DNA of 64,000 nt from Marinibium conchae (GTDB taxonomy: Bacteria > Pseudomonadota > Gammaproteobacteria > Enterobacterales > Alteromonadaceae), in the NCBI RefSeq assembly GCF_015595035.1, contig NZ_JADNRN010000003.1, positions 620,001-684,000 on the forward strand. The letters run 5' to 3'. The position numbers and the translations under genes are program-made. This document shows positions 43,705 through 52,121 of this stretch, piece by piece. The notes below the pieces were generated by a model. That model did not search any database, had not been told where the DNA came from, and worked only from the letters and a program-made list of their open reading frames with translations. Every line of letters begins with the position of its first letter. Positions within the stretch are counted from its first letter, which is position 1.

Positions 43705-44229
43705 GTCGCTGCCATGGAGCTTTACGATATTATTTTGGTACGGAGAATTAAAATCCACACGAGAAATAGAATCAACCTGAATCAATTTATATAATCTTGA
43801 AAGTGACCTTTTTGCACCAAAAGTATGGATTTTTAGCCAACCATCACTCTGATTAATTATTTCAGCCACTTCAAACTTAGATTCATTGTGGTGGCAATAA
43901 ATACATAAACTATTGTTTTCGTTGCCGACCTCAAGAATTGCATTTTCAAATGTTGTCGACTTCAATTTTCCCAGCATTTTAACTGCGCTATCACTTATCA
44001 AAGCCTTAATAGATTCATGCTCTCTGTTACCCCAATAGACTTCATCTATTTGCGACGTTTCAAACATACTAACGCCATCAAAAAGTCCATCGTCTGTATA
44101 TAATGACATTACCATAAAGTTTTCATTAACTTCCAATAAGACGCCCGTCATTTCTTCATCATGGCAATCTCGATCGATTGATACTAACTCTTTGCTCAAT
44201 TTTAAATTTTTCAATTCTTTAAGTAACAC
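43699..44229 (-). CDS. hypothetical cassette protein, copy 1
   Basis: 176 residues from GTG 44229 with AAGGAGG 5 bp upstream. Soluble; EEMTGVLLEVNENFMVMSLY looks like an Sm-like or SH3-like beta strand pair. A near-identical copy is at 47555-48085; I see only V/F at residue 30 and N/S at residue 8 differing. Not recognised. Confidence 0.8.
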   Translation of the reverse strand: MLLKELKNLKLSKELVSIDRDCHDEEMTGVLLEVNENFMVMSLYTDDGLFDGVSMFETSQIDEVYWGNREHESIKALISDSAVKMLGKLKSTTFENAILEVGNENNSLCIYCHHNESKFEVAEIINQSDGWLKIHTFGAKRSLSRLYKLIQVDSISRVDFNSPYQNNIVKLHGSDL

Positions 44230-44246
44230 TAAAACCTCCTTGTGAC

Positions 44247-44378
44247 TTATAACACCTGCATTTGCGGCAGTTTGTATTTGCTAAAATCTGCAATAATTGA
44301 ACGCAGTGAAATGCAGATTTTAGCAAATGCAAAATGTCCGAGGAAGCGACAGCGACCGCCAAGATGCTTTTGTTATGT
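44247..44378 (-). repeat. attC site, long distinct type (132 bp)
   Basis: R' TTATAAC, R'' GTTATGT. Large stem TTTGCTAAAATCTGCA with TGCAGATTTTAGCAAA. The leader phase stays open across all 132 bp. Confidence 0.85.
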
Positions 44379-44816
44379 TTACACACGATACTGCTTTAGA
44401 TTTTCTTTTTGAACATTTAAAAGAGCTGCGATCTTTTGATTGTCATTAAGTTGCGTAAAAAAGTTGAGATTATCATTTAGAATCTTCAAATCTCTCTTTA
44501 TATTAGCAGGATAACCACTAGGGCAAATATCATTATATTTTTCTACTTCCGCTCTACCTTTTAATAAACATAGGGCATTTTGAACGCTAAAGGAGTTTAC
44601 CCTAGATGACTTACCAAAGGTTGTTGTCGATCTAAAACCATAGCTAATACTTTCAAGTTGAATAAAAAACTCTTTATTTTTGAACGCTATTTTATATGGG
44701 TTTTCAAATTTGTGTTTGGATGATACGACTTCTTTTAAGCCGAATTGATGCGCAAGCGCTTTAAGTTCTTGTCTGCAAAATTCCTTGAAGTTCTCAATAG
44801 CTTCCGATTCAGTCAT
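44379..44816 (-). CDS. hypothetical cassette protein
   Basis: 145 residues, soluble and helical, starts MTESEAIENFKEFCRQEL. Middle FKNKEFFIQLESISYGFRST. Not recognised. Confidence 0.65.
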   Translation of the reverse strand: MTESEAIENFKEFCRQELKALAHQFGLKEVVSSKHKFENPYKIAFKNKEFFIQLESISYGFRSTTTFGKSSRVNSFSVQNALCLLKGRAEVEKYNDICPSGYPANIKRDLKILNDNLNFFTQLNDNQKIAALLNVQKENLKQYRV

Positions 44817-44828
44817 ATCTCAAAGTAA

Positions 44829-44894
44829 ACATAACACCTGCTTAAGCGGTAAAAATCGCTTTTCATTTTTATCCGCTTGAAGCTTTTGTTAGGT
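44829..44894 (-). repeat. attC site, short class (66 bp)
   Basis: R' ACATAAC, R'' GTTAGGT; arms TGCTTAAGCGGTA and TATCCGCTTGAAGC. Confidence 0.85.
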
Positions 44895-44895
44895 A

Positions 44896-45227
44896 TCATT
44901 GTTTATTAGTCCCACAATTTGCGCAATAAGAAGCTTTCGGAGTCCTAAGTAAGTGACCACATGAAACGCATTCAGGTCCAAAATCATTTAGACGATGATG
45001 CAAAATTGCTAAGTGGTTTGTTTCTAAAAAGCCTGTCATTTCTAAGTATTTATCTGTGGCAGGCTTAAAAGCTTCGTTCATAGCTGTTTTATATCGCATC
45101 CCGTCTGCTCACGATAATCTTTTATTATGCTGTTTTGTTTTGAAAGAAGCGGTTCAATCACTTCCCACTCGGTCTCCTCAAGCATCGGAACATCCAATTC
45201 ACATCGCCAACAATAGTATGTTTTCAC
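44896..45227 (-). pseudogene. double zinc-ribbon protein gene with frameshift
   Basis: N-terminal frame from GTG 45227 reads VKTYYCWRCELDVPMLEETE to EQTGCDIK; the C-terminal frame continues TAMNEAFKPATDKYLEMTGF and ends CGHLLRTPKASYCANCGTNK. The join is at a run of four A (near 45090); one more A restores a 110-residue protein with two CxxC pairs at the C-terminus. A start at 45099 would give only the C-terminal 67 residues. Confidence 0.65.
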
Positions 45228-45234
45228 GCTTGAT

Positions 45235-45303
45235 ACCTAACACCCGAATATGGTGCGCGACAGAGTCGTGTCACAGCGCAGCGACATGATTCGCTTGTTA
45301 TGA
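45235..45303 (-). repeat. attC site, distinct type (69 bp)
   Basis: R' ACCTAAC, R'' GTTATGA; stem GCGACAGAGTCGTGTC and GCAGCGACATGATTC. Confidence 0.85.
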
Positions 45304-45306
45304 GCT

Positions 45307-45582
45307 CTACCCAACACAATCAACCCAAAGCGCCTCGAACTCTTGTTTTGAAATATTCTTTCCGTCAAATTCATTTTCTGAGTTTATTTCATCTAAATGA
45401 GGTACTTCCGCTACGCCTAATCTTGTATTGTCTGAATGGTTTTGGGTTGTCGCAAATCCAATCTTACCATCTCGAAAAAATTCTATTTTTCTTATTTCGT
45501 AATCGTCTTCACCAATTTCTGAAATAAGACGATATGGTTCCTCATTGAAATCATGAATCCATAAAACATCGATGTATCTCAT
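45307..45582 (-). CDS. DUF6881-like cassette protein
   Basis: 91 residues: MRYIDVLWIHDFNEEPYRLI and DDYEIRKIEFFRDGKIGFA match DUF6881, a small family seen among immunity-like proteins. Its ATG overlaps the leader stop (ATGA at 45579-45582). Confidence 0.75.
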   Translation of the reverse strand: MRYIDVLWIHDFNEEPYRLISEIGEDDYEIRKIEFFRDGKIGFATTQNHSDNTRLGVAEVPHLDEINSENEFDGKNISKQEFEALWVDCVG

Positions 45583-45812
45583 ATCTTAACTGGCTCATAA
45601 CACCCTACATAACGGGCAGATTTATGTGCGGCTGCTTTGAGCGAAGCGAAGGCCGTACGTAAATTTGTCCCAGCGACCGTAGGGAGTGCGTTGATGTATT
45701 TGTTAGCACAGGTTGATGCCACTCGATATTGATAAGACAAAACACACTCCTTTGCGATGTTTGAATTTTGTTTTGATGTTGAAAAGATACGCGATTTACT
45801 TTGAAACAACAA
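45579..45812 (-). promoter_or_regulatory. expression relay in module B, leader ORF ending at ATGA
   Basis: TTGTTG at 45807-45812, 17-bp spacer, TATCTT at 45784-45789, AAAGGAG, then TTG at 45740 opens a 53-codon frame through the attC. TGA at 45579-45581 overlaps the next gene's ATG. Confidence 0.5.
45595..45708 (-). repeat. attC site, class I (114 bp), with modules B and C
   Basis: R' TCATAAC, R'' GTTAGCA. Module B 45709-45907 and module C 45908-46194 follow, making an ORF-less cassette. Confidence 0.92.
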
Positions 45813-45907
45813 CTGATGCTGACTGGCGTGAATCAAACATTATGCGCTCGCGAACTCGAAAATAAGTTTCTGACAGAAAGATGAGAGTACCTCTTGAAAG
45901 AACGAGC

Positions 45908-46194
45908 TTGCGACAATGTGTCGCGACGGACTTCATTGCTTGATGGCGCGAATAAAAAACGGATGCTCGCGAGCATGAAACACAAGGTCTGACAAACTAC
46001 GCAAGTAACAAGGAAAAAGCAGGAGCTTGTGAATAAGCTAATGAGACAACGACCAAACAAAAGTACGCTCGCGACCCTAGAATCAAAATACTAACGAAGA
46101 AAGACGAAAAGACATTTGGGTCTGTTGCATTCAACTTGCACTAGTGATTTTGACTTGTTTTGAACTTATCTCAAATCCAGTGTGTTTTTTAGCA
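45908..46194 (-). repeat. module C, copy 1 (ORF-less cassette body)
   Basis: About 287 bp with no convincing gene. Contains two degenerate relatives of the module A/B end unit, each beginning near a GCTCGCGA box (45971 and 46052). Repeated at 52664-52950 and 59388-59661, and partly at 62129-62225. Confidence 0.75.
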
Positions 46195-46308
46195 CGCTAA
46201 CACCCTACATAACGGGCAGATTTATGTGCGGCTGCTTTGAGCAAAGCGAAGGCCGTACGTAAATTTGTCCCAGCGACCGAAGGGAGTGAGTTGATGTATT
46301 TGTTAGCA
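46195..46308 (-). repeat. attC site, class I (114 bp), with module B
   Basis: R' CGCTAAC, R'' GTTAGCA. Module B at 46309-46507. Faces the ORF-less cassette. Confidence 0.92.
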
Positions 46309-46525
46309 CAGGTTGATGCCACTCGATATTGATAAGACAAAACACACTCCTTTGCGATGTTTGAATTTTGTTTTGATGTTGAAAAGATACGCGATTTGCT
46401 GTGAAACAACAACTGATGTTGACTGGCGGGAATCAAACATTATGCGCTCGCGAACCCGAAAATGAGTTTCTGACAGAAAGATGAGAGTGACTCTTGAAAG
46501 AACGAGCACCATGCAATGCTTTAAT

Positions 46526-46822
46526 TTACAGATGCGTTGTTATAACTTTTAGAAGGGCATTAATTTGACTGTCGAACGCCTCGCGACTGCTCTCGACGAT
46601 TAAAGGCTTTAATATTTCCCATTGATTGTCGCCAAGCCATCTTTGAACATTGCCAAAGCCCTCTTCTCCATCCCACTCAATCATAAAACGCTCATCGTTT
46701 TTTGAATAAACACAATACATAGAGCCATACACATCTGAATTTGTATGCGGGTGAGTCTCATCAAACCCATTCCGGGTTAATAAGTTGACTATTTGTTCTT
46801 TAAGTTCGAAATACTCGTGCAT
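46526..46822 (-). CDS. hypothetical cassette protein
   Basis: 98 residues from ATG 46822 (MHEYFELKEQIVNLLTRNGF); the frame from 46894 is attC read-through. MYCVYSKNDERFMIEWDGEE and GFGNVQRWLGDNQW resemble small immunity-type proteins. No SD; the leader stop is 10 bp upstream. Confidence 0.65.
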   Translation of the reverse strand: MHEYFELKEQIVNLLTRNGFDETHPHTNSDVYGSMYCVYSKNDERFMIEWDGEEGFGNVQRWLGDNQWEILKPLIVESSREAFDSQINALLKVITTHL

Positions 46823-46830
46823 TGCAATAC

Positions 46831-46944
46831 AGCTAACACCCCGCATAACGGGCAGGTTTATGGGCGGACGCTTTGAGCGAAGCGAAGGCCGCACTTAAAG
46901 TTGTCCCAGCGACCGAAGGGAGTGCGTTTATGCGATTGTTATGT
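46831..46944 (-). repeat. attC site, class I (114 bp), with module A
   Basis: R' AGCTAAC, R'' GTTATGT. Module A at 46945-47133. Confidence 0.92.
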
Positions 46945-47161
46945 TGTTTCGGTTTGCTGAGGTTTTGATAAAACATTCCATGTCTCCTTGCGATATCCAT
47001 TTAGGTAAAACAATACTCGTTTTAGGCTGAGACAACAACTTATGGTCAGTAGCGTGGACCAAACATTATGCGCTCGCGAACACGAAAATAAGTTTCTGAC
47101 AGAAAGATGAGAGTGACTCTTGAAAGAACGAGCATCTAACCACCTCGAGCAACCAATAAAC

Positions 47162-47431
47162 TTAAATAAGTAGCGACTTTTTGCAACCTTTGCAGCGCAA
47201 CTCAAATCGCATCTGCCTTTTAACTAAACTAGTCAAAAGTGAATACACAAAGAATAGAATAGTTACATACCAAAAGCTATTGATAAGGATAACCGAAAAT
47301 ACAAACGCCACCATCAAGCCAATGCAAACTAATAAAAGAGAAATGTTAAGCGTATCAGTTACCCACACATATTCTGACTCGCAGTAGCATGTTAAGCAGC
47401 TGGCGATATTTTTCATCCCTAACTTAAACAT
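47162..47431 (-). CDS. zinc-ribbon membrane cassette protein
   Basis: 89 residues. A split zinc ribbon (SCLTCYCES near the N-terminus, RCKGCKKS at the C-terminus) flanks two membrane segments (ISLLLVCIGLMVAFVFSVIL, FWYVTILFFVYSLLTSL). Start at 47431 or 47416. Confidence 0.65.
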   Translation of the reverse strand: MFKLGMKNIASCLTCYCESEYVWVTDTLNISLLLVCIGLMVAFVFSVILINSFWYVTILFFVYSLLTSLVKRQMRFELRCKGCKKSLLI

Positions 47432-47446
47432 TAAATCTCGCCATAC

Positions 47447-47560
47447 TCATAACACCCCGCATAACGGGCAGGTTTATGGGCGGACGCTTTGAGCGAAGCG
47501 AAGGCCGCACTTAAATTTGTCCCAGCGACCGAAGGGAGTGAGTTTATGCGTTTGTTATAA
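47447..47560 (-). repeat. attC site, class I (114 bp), no module
   Basis: R' TCATAAC, R'' GTTATAA. Part of the duplicated cassette 47447-48102. Confidence 0.92.
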
Positions 47561-48085
47561 GTCGCTGCCATGGAGCTTTACGATATTATTTTGGTACGGA
47601 GAATTAAAATCCACACGAGAAATAGAATCAACCTGAATCAATTTATATAATCTTGAAAGTGACCTTTTTGCACCAAAAGTATGGATTTTTAGCCAACCAT
47701 CACTCTGATTAATTATTTCAGCCACTTCAAACTTAGATTCATTGTGGTGGCAATAAATACATAAACTATTGTTTTCGTTGCCGACCTCAAGAATTGCATT
47801 TTCAAATGTTGTCGACTTCAATTTTCCCAGCATTTTAACTGCGCTATCACTTATCAAAGCCTTAATAGATTCATGCTCTCTGTTACCCCAATAGACTTCA
47901 TCTATTTGCGACGTTTCAAACATACTAACGCCATCAAAAAGTCCATCGTCTGTATATAATGACATTACCATAAAGTTTTCATTAACTTCCAATAAGAAGC
48001 CCGTCATTTCTTCATCATGGCAATCTCGATCGATTGATACTAACTCTTTGCTCAATTTTAAACTTTTCAATTCTTTAAGTAACAC
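47555..48085 (-). CDS. hypothetical cassette protein, copy 2
   Basis: Near-identical to 43699-44229. True start GTG 48085 with AAGGAGG; an in-frame extension to 48127 is attC read-through. The whole cassette including its attC is duplicated, with differences starting exactly at the R' boxes. Confidence 0.8.
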   Translation of the reverse strand: MLLKELKSLKLSKELVSIDRDCHDEEMTGFLLEVNENFMVMSLYTDDGLFDGVSMFETSQIDEVYWGNREHESIKALISDSAVKMLGKLKSTTFENAILEVGNENNSLCIYCHHNESKFEVAEIINQSDGWLKIHTFGAKRSLSRLYKLIQVDSISRVDFNSPYQNNIVKLHGSDL

Positions 48086-48102
48086 TAAAACCTCCTTGTG
48101 AC

Positions 48103-48216
48103 TTATAACACCCCGCATAACGGGCAAGTTTATGGGCGGACGTTTTGAGCGAAGCGAAGGCCGTACGTAAAGTTGTCCCAGCGACCGAAGGGAGTGTGTT
48201 GATGCGATTGTTATGT
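48103..48216 (-). repeat. attC site, class I (114 bp), with module A
   Basis: R' TTATAAC, R'' GTTATGT. Module A at 48217-48405. Leader frame ends 8-10 bp inside the next gene. Confidence 0.92.
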
Positions 48217-48407
48217 TGTTTCAGTTTATTTCGATTTTGATAAAACATTCCATGTCTCCTTGCGTTAACAATTTAGATAAAACAATGCTCGTTTGTCGTT
48301 GATACTGCAATCGGTGGTTGGCAGCGGGGAACAAACATTATGCGCTCGCGAACCCGAAAAATAATTTCTGACAGAAAGATGAGAGTGACTCTTGAAAGAA
48401 GGAGCTT

Positions 48408-48731
48408 TCACAAAAGGTATATGACAATTATAGGGAACATCGAAAAAATATATGCAAGCCAGAGTCGATTAATGAGTATTAATCGTTTTACCAGTATTTT
48501 TGCCCTAGGATCAACACCCACCCAATAAGGTACATCTTTATCAGACGTAAAATTTATCCATTTAATAAACGTGCTACTACCTATTGGGTTAAACGTATAA
48601 CCACGGCTGCACCCAGCAATTTTCCAGTCCTCTTTGTAATTTCTAAATTGAAATTCTAAGTAAGAGTCTGTTGTGAAAATGCTAATGGCAAATAGTAAAA
48701 CACCTAAAGCACACCAAATAAAAATCAGCAT
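48408..48731 (-). CDS. two-helix membrane cassette protein
   Basis: 107 residues: N-terminal segment IFIWCALGVLLFAISIF, soluble loop, C-terminal segment LWLAYIFSMFPIIVIYLL. Its ATG directly follows the leader stop (TAG-ATG). Not recognised. Confidence 0.65.
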   Translation of the reverse strand: MLIFIWCALGVLLFAISIFTTDSYLEFQFRNYKEDWKIAGCSRGYTFNPIGSSTFIKWINFTSDKDVPYWVGVDPRAKILVKRLILINRLWLAYIFSMFPIIVIYLL

Positions 48732-48919
48732 CTATGACGGCACATAACACCCCGCATAACGGGCATGAAAACCGCAGGTTTTTATGTCCTGCGCGAGCGT
48801 AGCGAGGTTAATGCGATTGTTAGGTTGCCCGATGTTTTTGCGATTTTGATAAAACATTCCATGTCTCCTTACGTTAACCATTTAGGTAAAACATTACTCG
48901 TTTTAGGCCGAGACAACAA
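48732..48919 (-). promoter_or_regulatory. expression relay over class II attC, leader stop abuts next ATG
   Basis: TTGTTG at 48914-48919, 17-bp spacer, TAATGT at 48891-48896. AAGGAG then ATG 48857 opens a 41-codon frame through the 84-bp attC; TAG at 48732-48734 is followed directly by the ATG of the next gene. Confidence 0.5.
48742..48825 (-). repeat. attC site, class II (84 bp), with module A
   Basis: R' ACATAAC, R'' GTTAGGT; centre ATGAAAACCGCAGGTTTTTA. Module A at 48826-49014. Confidence 0.9.
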
Positions 48920-49029
48920 CTGATGATTGACAGCGGGAATCAAACATTATGCGCTCGCGAACCCGAAAAATAGTTTCTGACAGAATGATGAGGGCGCCCC
49001 TTGAAAGAACGAGCAGCTCTGCTGTTATT

Positions 49030-49356
49030 TTAACGATTAAACATATAAAGAATCACCAGGCTAATACCAAAAAGGCAATAACCTATAAAAATGAATACAG
49101 ACTTAGAATACAAAACACCAAAATCTGTAGGTGACCAATCGTTGAATTTTTTCTCAAAATAGGATGGAAACAATAAACAGCATATAGAAAAAAATACGAT
49201 TAAATGTACAAAGTTTATACCCCTTGAGGCTCTGATTGACCCCACAGAATCATTTGCCTCGACAGCGATTTGAAACCCCGCAAAAACCTCTATTTTCCCT
49301 AATAAAGCAAGCATCAAAAAACATGAAATAATCACCCTAAAAACGGTATGAATCAT
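49030..49356 (-). CDS. membrane cassette protein
   Basis: About 108 residues from ATG 49356 (MIHTVFRVIISCFLM). Three membrane segments (VIISCFLMLALLG, FVHLIVFFSICCLLF, VFIFIGYCLFGISLVILY). Not recognised. Confidence 0.6.
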   Translation of the reverse strand: MIHTVFRVIISCFLMLALLGKIEVFAGFQIAVEANDSVGSIRASRGINFVHLIVFFSICCLLFPSYFEKKFNDWSPTDFGVLYSKSVFIFIGYCLFGISLVILYMFNR

Positions 49357-49362
49357 CTGAAA

Positions 49363-49449
49363 GCCTAACACTTAGCTAAGGGGCAATAACATGGTGCTAT
49401 AATGGCGAAGCCGCACCATGTAATTGTCCCCTTGAGCGCCTTGTTATGT
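49363..49449 (-). repeat. attC site, distinct type (87 bp)
   Basis: R' GCCTAAC, R'' GTTATGT; stem AACATGGTGC with GCACCATGTAATTG. Confidence 0.85.
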
Positions 49450-49452
49450 AAA

Positions 49453-49758
49453 TCAGGGCTGCCGCGGAGCCTCGCTACCACAATTCCAGCATATTTCGAA
49501 AGATGCATCATTTTTTTCGTTGCACTCGGTGCATACCCATTCTTTTATATTTTTTGATGATTTTAAGGTGTTCAACAACTCCATTGCCTTGTCGTAATCC
49601 GAGTCGCGATTTACCCATAGCTCCATGTTCGCGAGCAATGTATGCCCACCTGTTGAATTGTGCTCATTTGCTACTGATACAGACAAACCATTATGTATGA
49701 GCAAATTTTTGGCATTGTTTACCAAAACACTACTTTCATTTGTATAGACCATCTTCAT
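49453..49758 (-). CDS. DUF2007 plus zinc-ribbon protein
   Basis: 101 residues. VYTNESSVLVNNAKNLLIHN, GLSVSVANEH and ELWVNRDSDYDKAMELLNTL are a DUF2007 (putative signal-transducing) domain. A C-terminal zinc ribbon (VCTECNEKND, CWNCGSE) follows. GGAG upstream of ATG. Leader stop 12 bp before. Confidence 0.75.
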   Translation of the reverse strand: MKMVYTNESSVLVNNAKNLLIHNGLSVSVANEHNSTGGHTLLANMELWVNRDSDYDKAMELLNTLKSSKNIKEWVCTECNEKNDASFEICWNCGSEAPRQP

Positions 49759-49786
49759 TTTAAACGACTCCTACAAACTTAGATTT

Positions 49787-49900
49787 ACATAACACCCCGC
49801 ATAACGGGCAAATTTATGGGCGGATGCTTTGAGCGAAGCGAAGGCCGCACTTAAAGTTGTCCCAGCGACCGCAGGGAGTGTGTTGATGCGATTGTTAGCA
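49787..49900 (-). repeat. attC site, class I (114 bp), with module A
   Basis: R' ACATAAC, R'' GTTAGCA. Module A at 49901-50089. Confidence 0.92.
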
Positions 49901-50106
49901 CCGGTTGATTTAACTCGATTTTGATTAAACATTTAGTGCCTCCTTGCGTTAACCATTTAGGTAAAACAATACTCGTTTTAGGCTGAGACAACAACTTATG
50001 GTTAGTAGCGTGGACCAAACATTATGCGCTCGCGAACCCGAAAAAAAGTTTCTGACAGAAAGATGAGAGTACCTTTTGAAAGAACGAGCTTTATTTAACT
50101 CCATTT

Positions 50107-50433
50107 TTAATCAGTCACTACTATGAATTTACCCTCACTATCTCGCTCAAAAGATGAGCCTATTGCTGCACCCAAATATTTGACAATGTCAGGATCATAA
50201 TTAGCAATTGTATTTGTATCGTAATAATTCCAATTCTCTGCAGTATCTGCGTATTCTTGACTTTCATCACCTGACATAAAAACCCAACCATTGTGCTCAT
50301 TTATATCAGGCTCTGTGCGGTACATATACCCAACAGGCCTTCCCTCTACAGTTATATGGTCGGTAGCTAGGCATGCTCCAAACCCCTCAGCTAGTGAGCG
50401 CATCTGACCTTTTGGTATTTTGTAGTTCTTCAT
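50107..50433 (-). CDS. DUF2185 immunity-like protein
   Basis: 108 residues from ATG 50433. GRPVGYMYRTEPDINEHNGW and VFMSGDESQEYADTAENWNY are DUF2185 motifs; the family is used as immunity protein in polymorphic toxin systems. No cognate toxin in the window. Confidence 0.75.
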   Translation of the reverse strand: MKNYKIPKGQMRSLAEGFGACLATDHITVEGRPVGYMYRTEPDINEHNGWVFMSGDESQEYADTAENWNYYDTNTIANYDPDIVKYLGAAIGSSFERDSEGKFIVVTD

Positions 50434-50442
50434 CAACAACTT

Positions 50443-50526
50443 ACCTAACACACCGCATAACGGGCATGAAAACCGCAGGTTTTTATGTCCTGCGCGAGCG
50501 TAGCGAGGTTGATGCGTTTGTTATGT
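50443..50526 (-). repeat. attC site, class II (84 bp), with module A
   Basis: R' ACCTAAC, R'' GTTATGT. Module A at 50527-50715. Confidence 0.9.
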
Positions 50527-50715
50527 TGCCTGATGTTTTTGCGGTTTTGATTAAACATTTAATGCCTCCTTGCGTTAACCATTTAGGTAAAACAATACTC
50601 GTTTTACGCTGAGACAACAACTGATGGTTAGTAGCGTGGACCAAACATTATGCGCTCGCGAACACGAAATAAAGTTTCTGACAGAAACATGAGAGTGACT
50701 CTTGAAAGAACGAGC

Positions 50716-51114
50716 TTATTTGCAATTTTGCTCATCAACCCTAACATAGTTAGCCACCTTTCTAGTTTTAACACTACTCAAGACCCCGATGCATATTTTC
50801 TCTGTTACGAAAGATTGCTTAAAACTACCTACAATGAAATCCTCACCATGTGCCCTGACTCTAACCTCGTAAGGGTATTTTGCAGTATGAGGAAAACGAG
50901 AATCATTTTTAATTTTTGTTGTTACTGATGTGCGCTCTATTTTGTATGGATTAATGACTTCTGCAATAAAGAAATGAGTATAAGTTCCATCTTTTACGTC
51001 AACATCGAAAAACGGAAATACAATCAAAACAATTAATATTGAGATAACTAATAATCCACCGAGAATTTTTAGCTTCGATGATGTTTTTAGGCGAACTCTA
51101 AATTTGGTATTCAT
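50716..51114 (-). CDS. membrane-anchored cassette protein
   Basis: 132 residues from ATG 51114 (MNTKFRVRLKTSSKLK). One anchor (ILGGLLVISILIVLIVFPFF) and a soluble beta-rich domain. ATG overlaps the leader TGA. Not recognised. Confidence 0.65.
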   Translation of the reverse strand: MNTKFRVRLKTSSKLKILGGLLVISILIVLIVFPFFDVDVKDGTYTHFFIAEVINPYKIERTSVTTKIKNDSRFPHTAKYPYEVRVRAHGEDFIVGSFKQSFVTEKICIGVLSSVKTRKVANYVRVDEQNCK

Positions 51115-51328
51115 AGAAACACATAACACCCCGCATAACGGGCAAGTTTATAGGCGGACGCTTTGAGCGAAGCGAAGGCCGCACGTAAAATTGTCCCAGC
51201 GACCGAAGGGAGTGCGTTTATGCGATTGTTATGTTGCTTCGGTTTGCTGCGGTTTTGATAAAACATTCCATGCCTCCTTACGTTAACGGCTTGGGTAAAA
51301 CAGTACTCGTTTGACGTCAATACTGCAA
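51111..51328 (-). promoter_or_regulatory. expression relay, leader ORF ending at ATGA
   Basis: TTGCAG at 51323-51328, 17-bp spacer, TACTGT at 51300-51305. AAGGAGG, then ATG 51266 opens a 51-codon frame through the attC; TGA at 51111-51113 overlaps the ATG at 51114. Confidence 0.5.
51121..51234 (-). repeat. attC site, class I (114 bp), with module A
   Basis: R' ACATAAC, R'' GTTATGT. Module A at 51235-51423. Confidence 0.92.
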
Positions 51329-51439
51329 TCGGTGGTTGGCAGCGGGGAACAAACATTATGCGCTCGCGAACCCGAAAATGAGTTCCTGACAGAAAGATGA
51401 GGGTAACTCTTGAAAGAACGAGCTTTCGCTACAGTCAAT

Positions 51440-51742
51440 TTATGATATTCCTGATTTATAAGAAAGCCATGCAGCCCATATCTCTTTTGCTGAATCATAA
51501 TACTCATCTAGCTCTCTGTTACTTCCAAACCAATGATTGAACTCTTCCGATAGAATTAATTGTATATCCTCCACTGAACTAGCATCATGGAGCCTCGGCA
51601 GTATGGTTCCTACTTCGGGTTCATATTCATCATCATTTACACCAAAATTTATGCCCTCAATATCATTGTCGTAAAGTATCCGTGAGACACAAAAATAAAG
51701 CTTCTTGTATTTACCAGTTAAGGTCGATTTTTCAATTCTCAT
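51440..51742 (-). CDS. hypothetical cassette protein
   Basis: About 100 residues from ATG 51742 (or GTG 51748, directly after the leader TAG). GVNDDEYEPEVGTILPRLHD, ILSEEFNHWFGSN and KEIWAAWLS give a DUF1871-like impression, not certain. No SD, so translation may depend on the leader. Confidence 0.6.
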   Translation of the reverse strand: MRIEKSTLTGKYKKLYFCVSRILYDNDIEGINFGVNDDEYEPEVGTILPRLHDASSVEDIQLILSEEFNHWFGSNRELDEYYDSAKEIWAAWLSYKSGIS

Positions 51743-51748
51743 GAACAC

Positions 51749-51978
51749 CTAGCGAAATGTTGCTTTAAACGCATAACACCCCGCATAACGGGTAAGTTTA
51801 TGGGCGGACGCTTTGAGCGAAGCGAAGGCCGCACTTAAAGTTGTCCCAGCGACCGCAGGGAGTGCGTTTATGCGATTGTTATGTTGCTTAATGCTTTTGC
51901 GGTGTTGATAAAACAATTCATGTCTCCTTGCGTTAAGCATTTAGGTAAAACGATACTCGTTTGGATCGGATACATCAA
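51749..51978 (-). promoter_or_regulatory. expression relay, leader stop abuts next GTG
   Basis: TTGATG at 51973-51978, 17-bp spacer, TATCGT at 51950-51955. AAGGAG, then TTG 51916 opens a 55-codon frame; TAG at 51749-51751 is followed by GTG-TTC-ATG of the next gene. Confidence 0.45.
51771..51884 (-). repeat. attC site, class I (114 bp), with module A
   Basis: R' GCATAAC, R'' GTTATGT. Module A at 51885-52073; a second R''-like GTTATAT at 52091-52097. Confidence 0.92.
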
Positions 51979-52121
51979 CTGATGGTTTCTAGCGTGGACC
52001 AAACATTATGCGCTCGCGAACCCGAAAATAAGTTTCTGACAGAAAGATGGGGGTGACTCTTGAAAGAATGAGCTTGCACCATAGTCTTTTGTTATATGCC
52101 TTTTGGTACATAGGTTTCAGT

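Noticed and set aside
44896-45227. Programmed -1 frameshift in the zinc-ribbon gene
   Set aside because: The junction sequence is not a canonical slippery heptamer; a one-base indel is simpler.
45833-46060. 75-codon frame conserved in module B/C, also at 52589-52816
   Set aside because: The differences between copies mostly change amino acids and no SD precedes it; conservation is explained by the DNA repeat.
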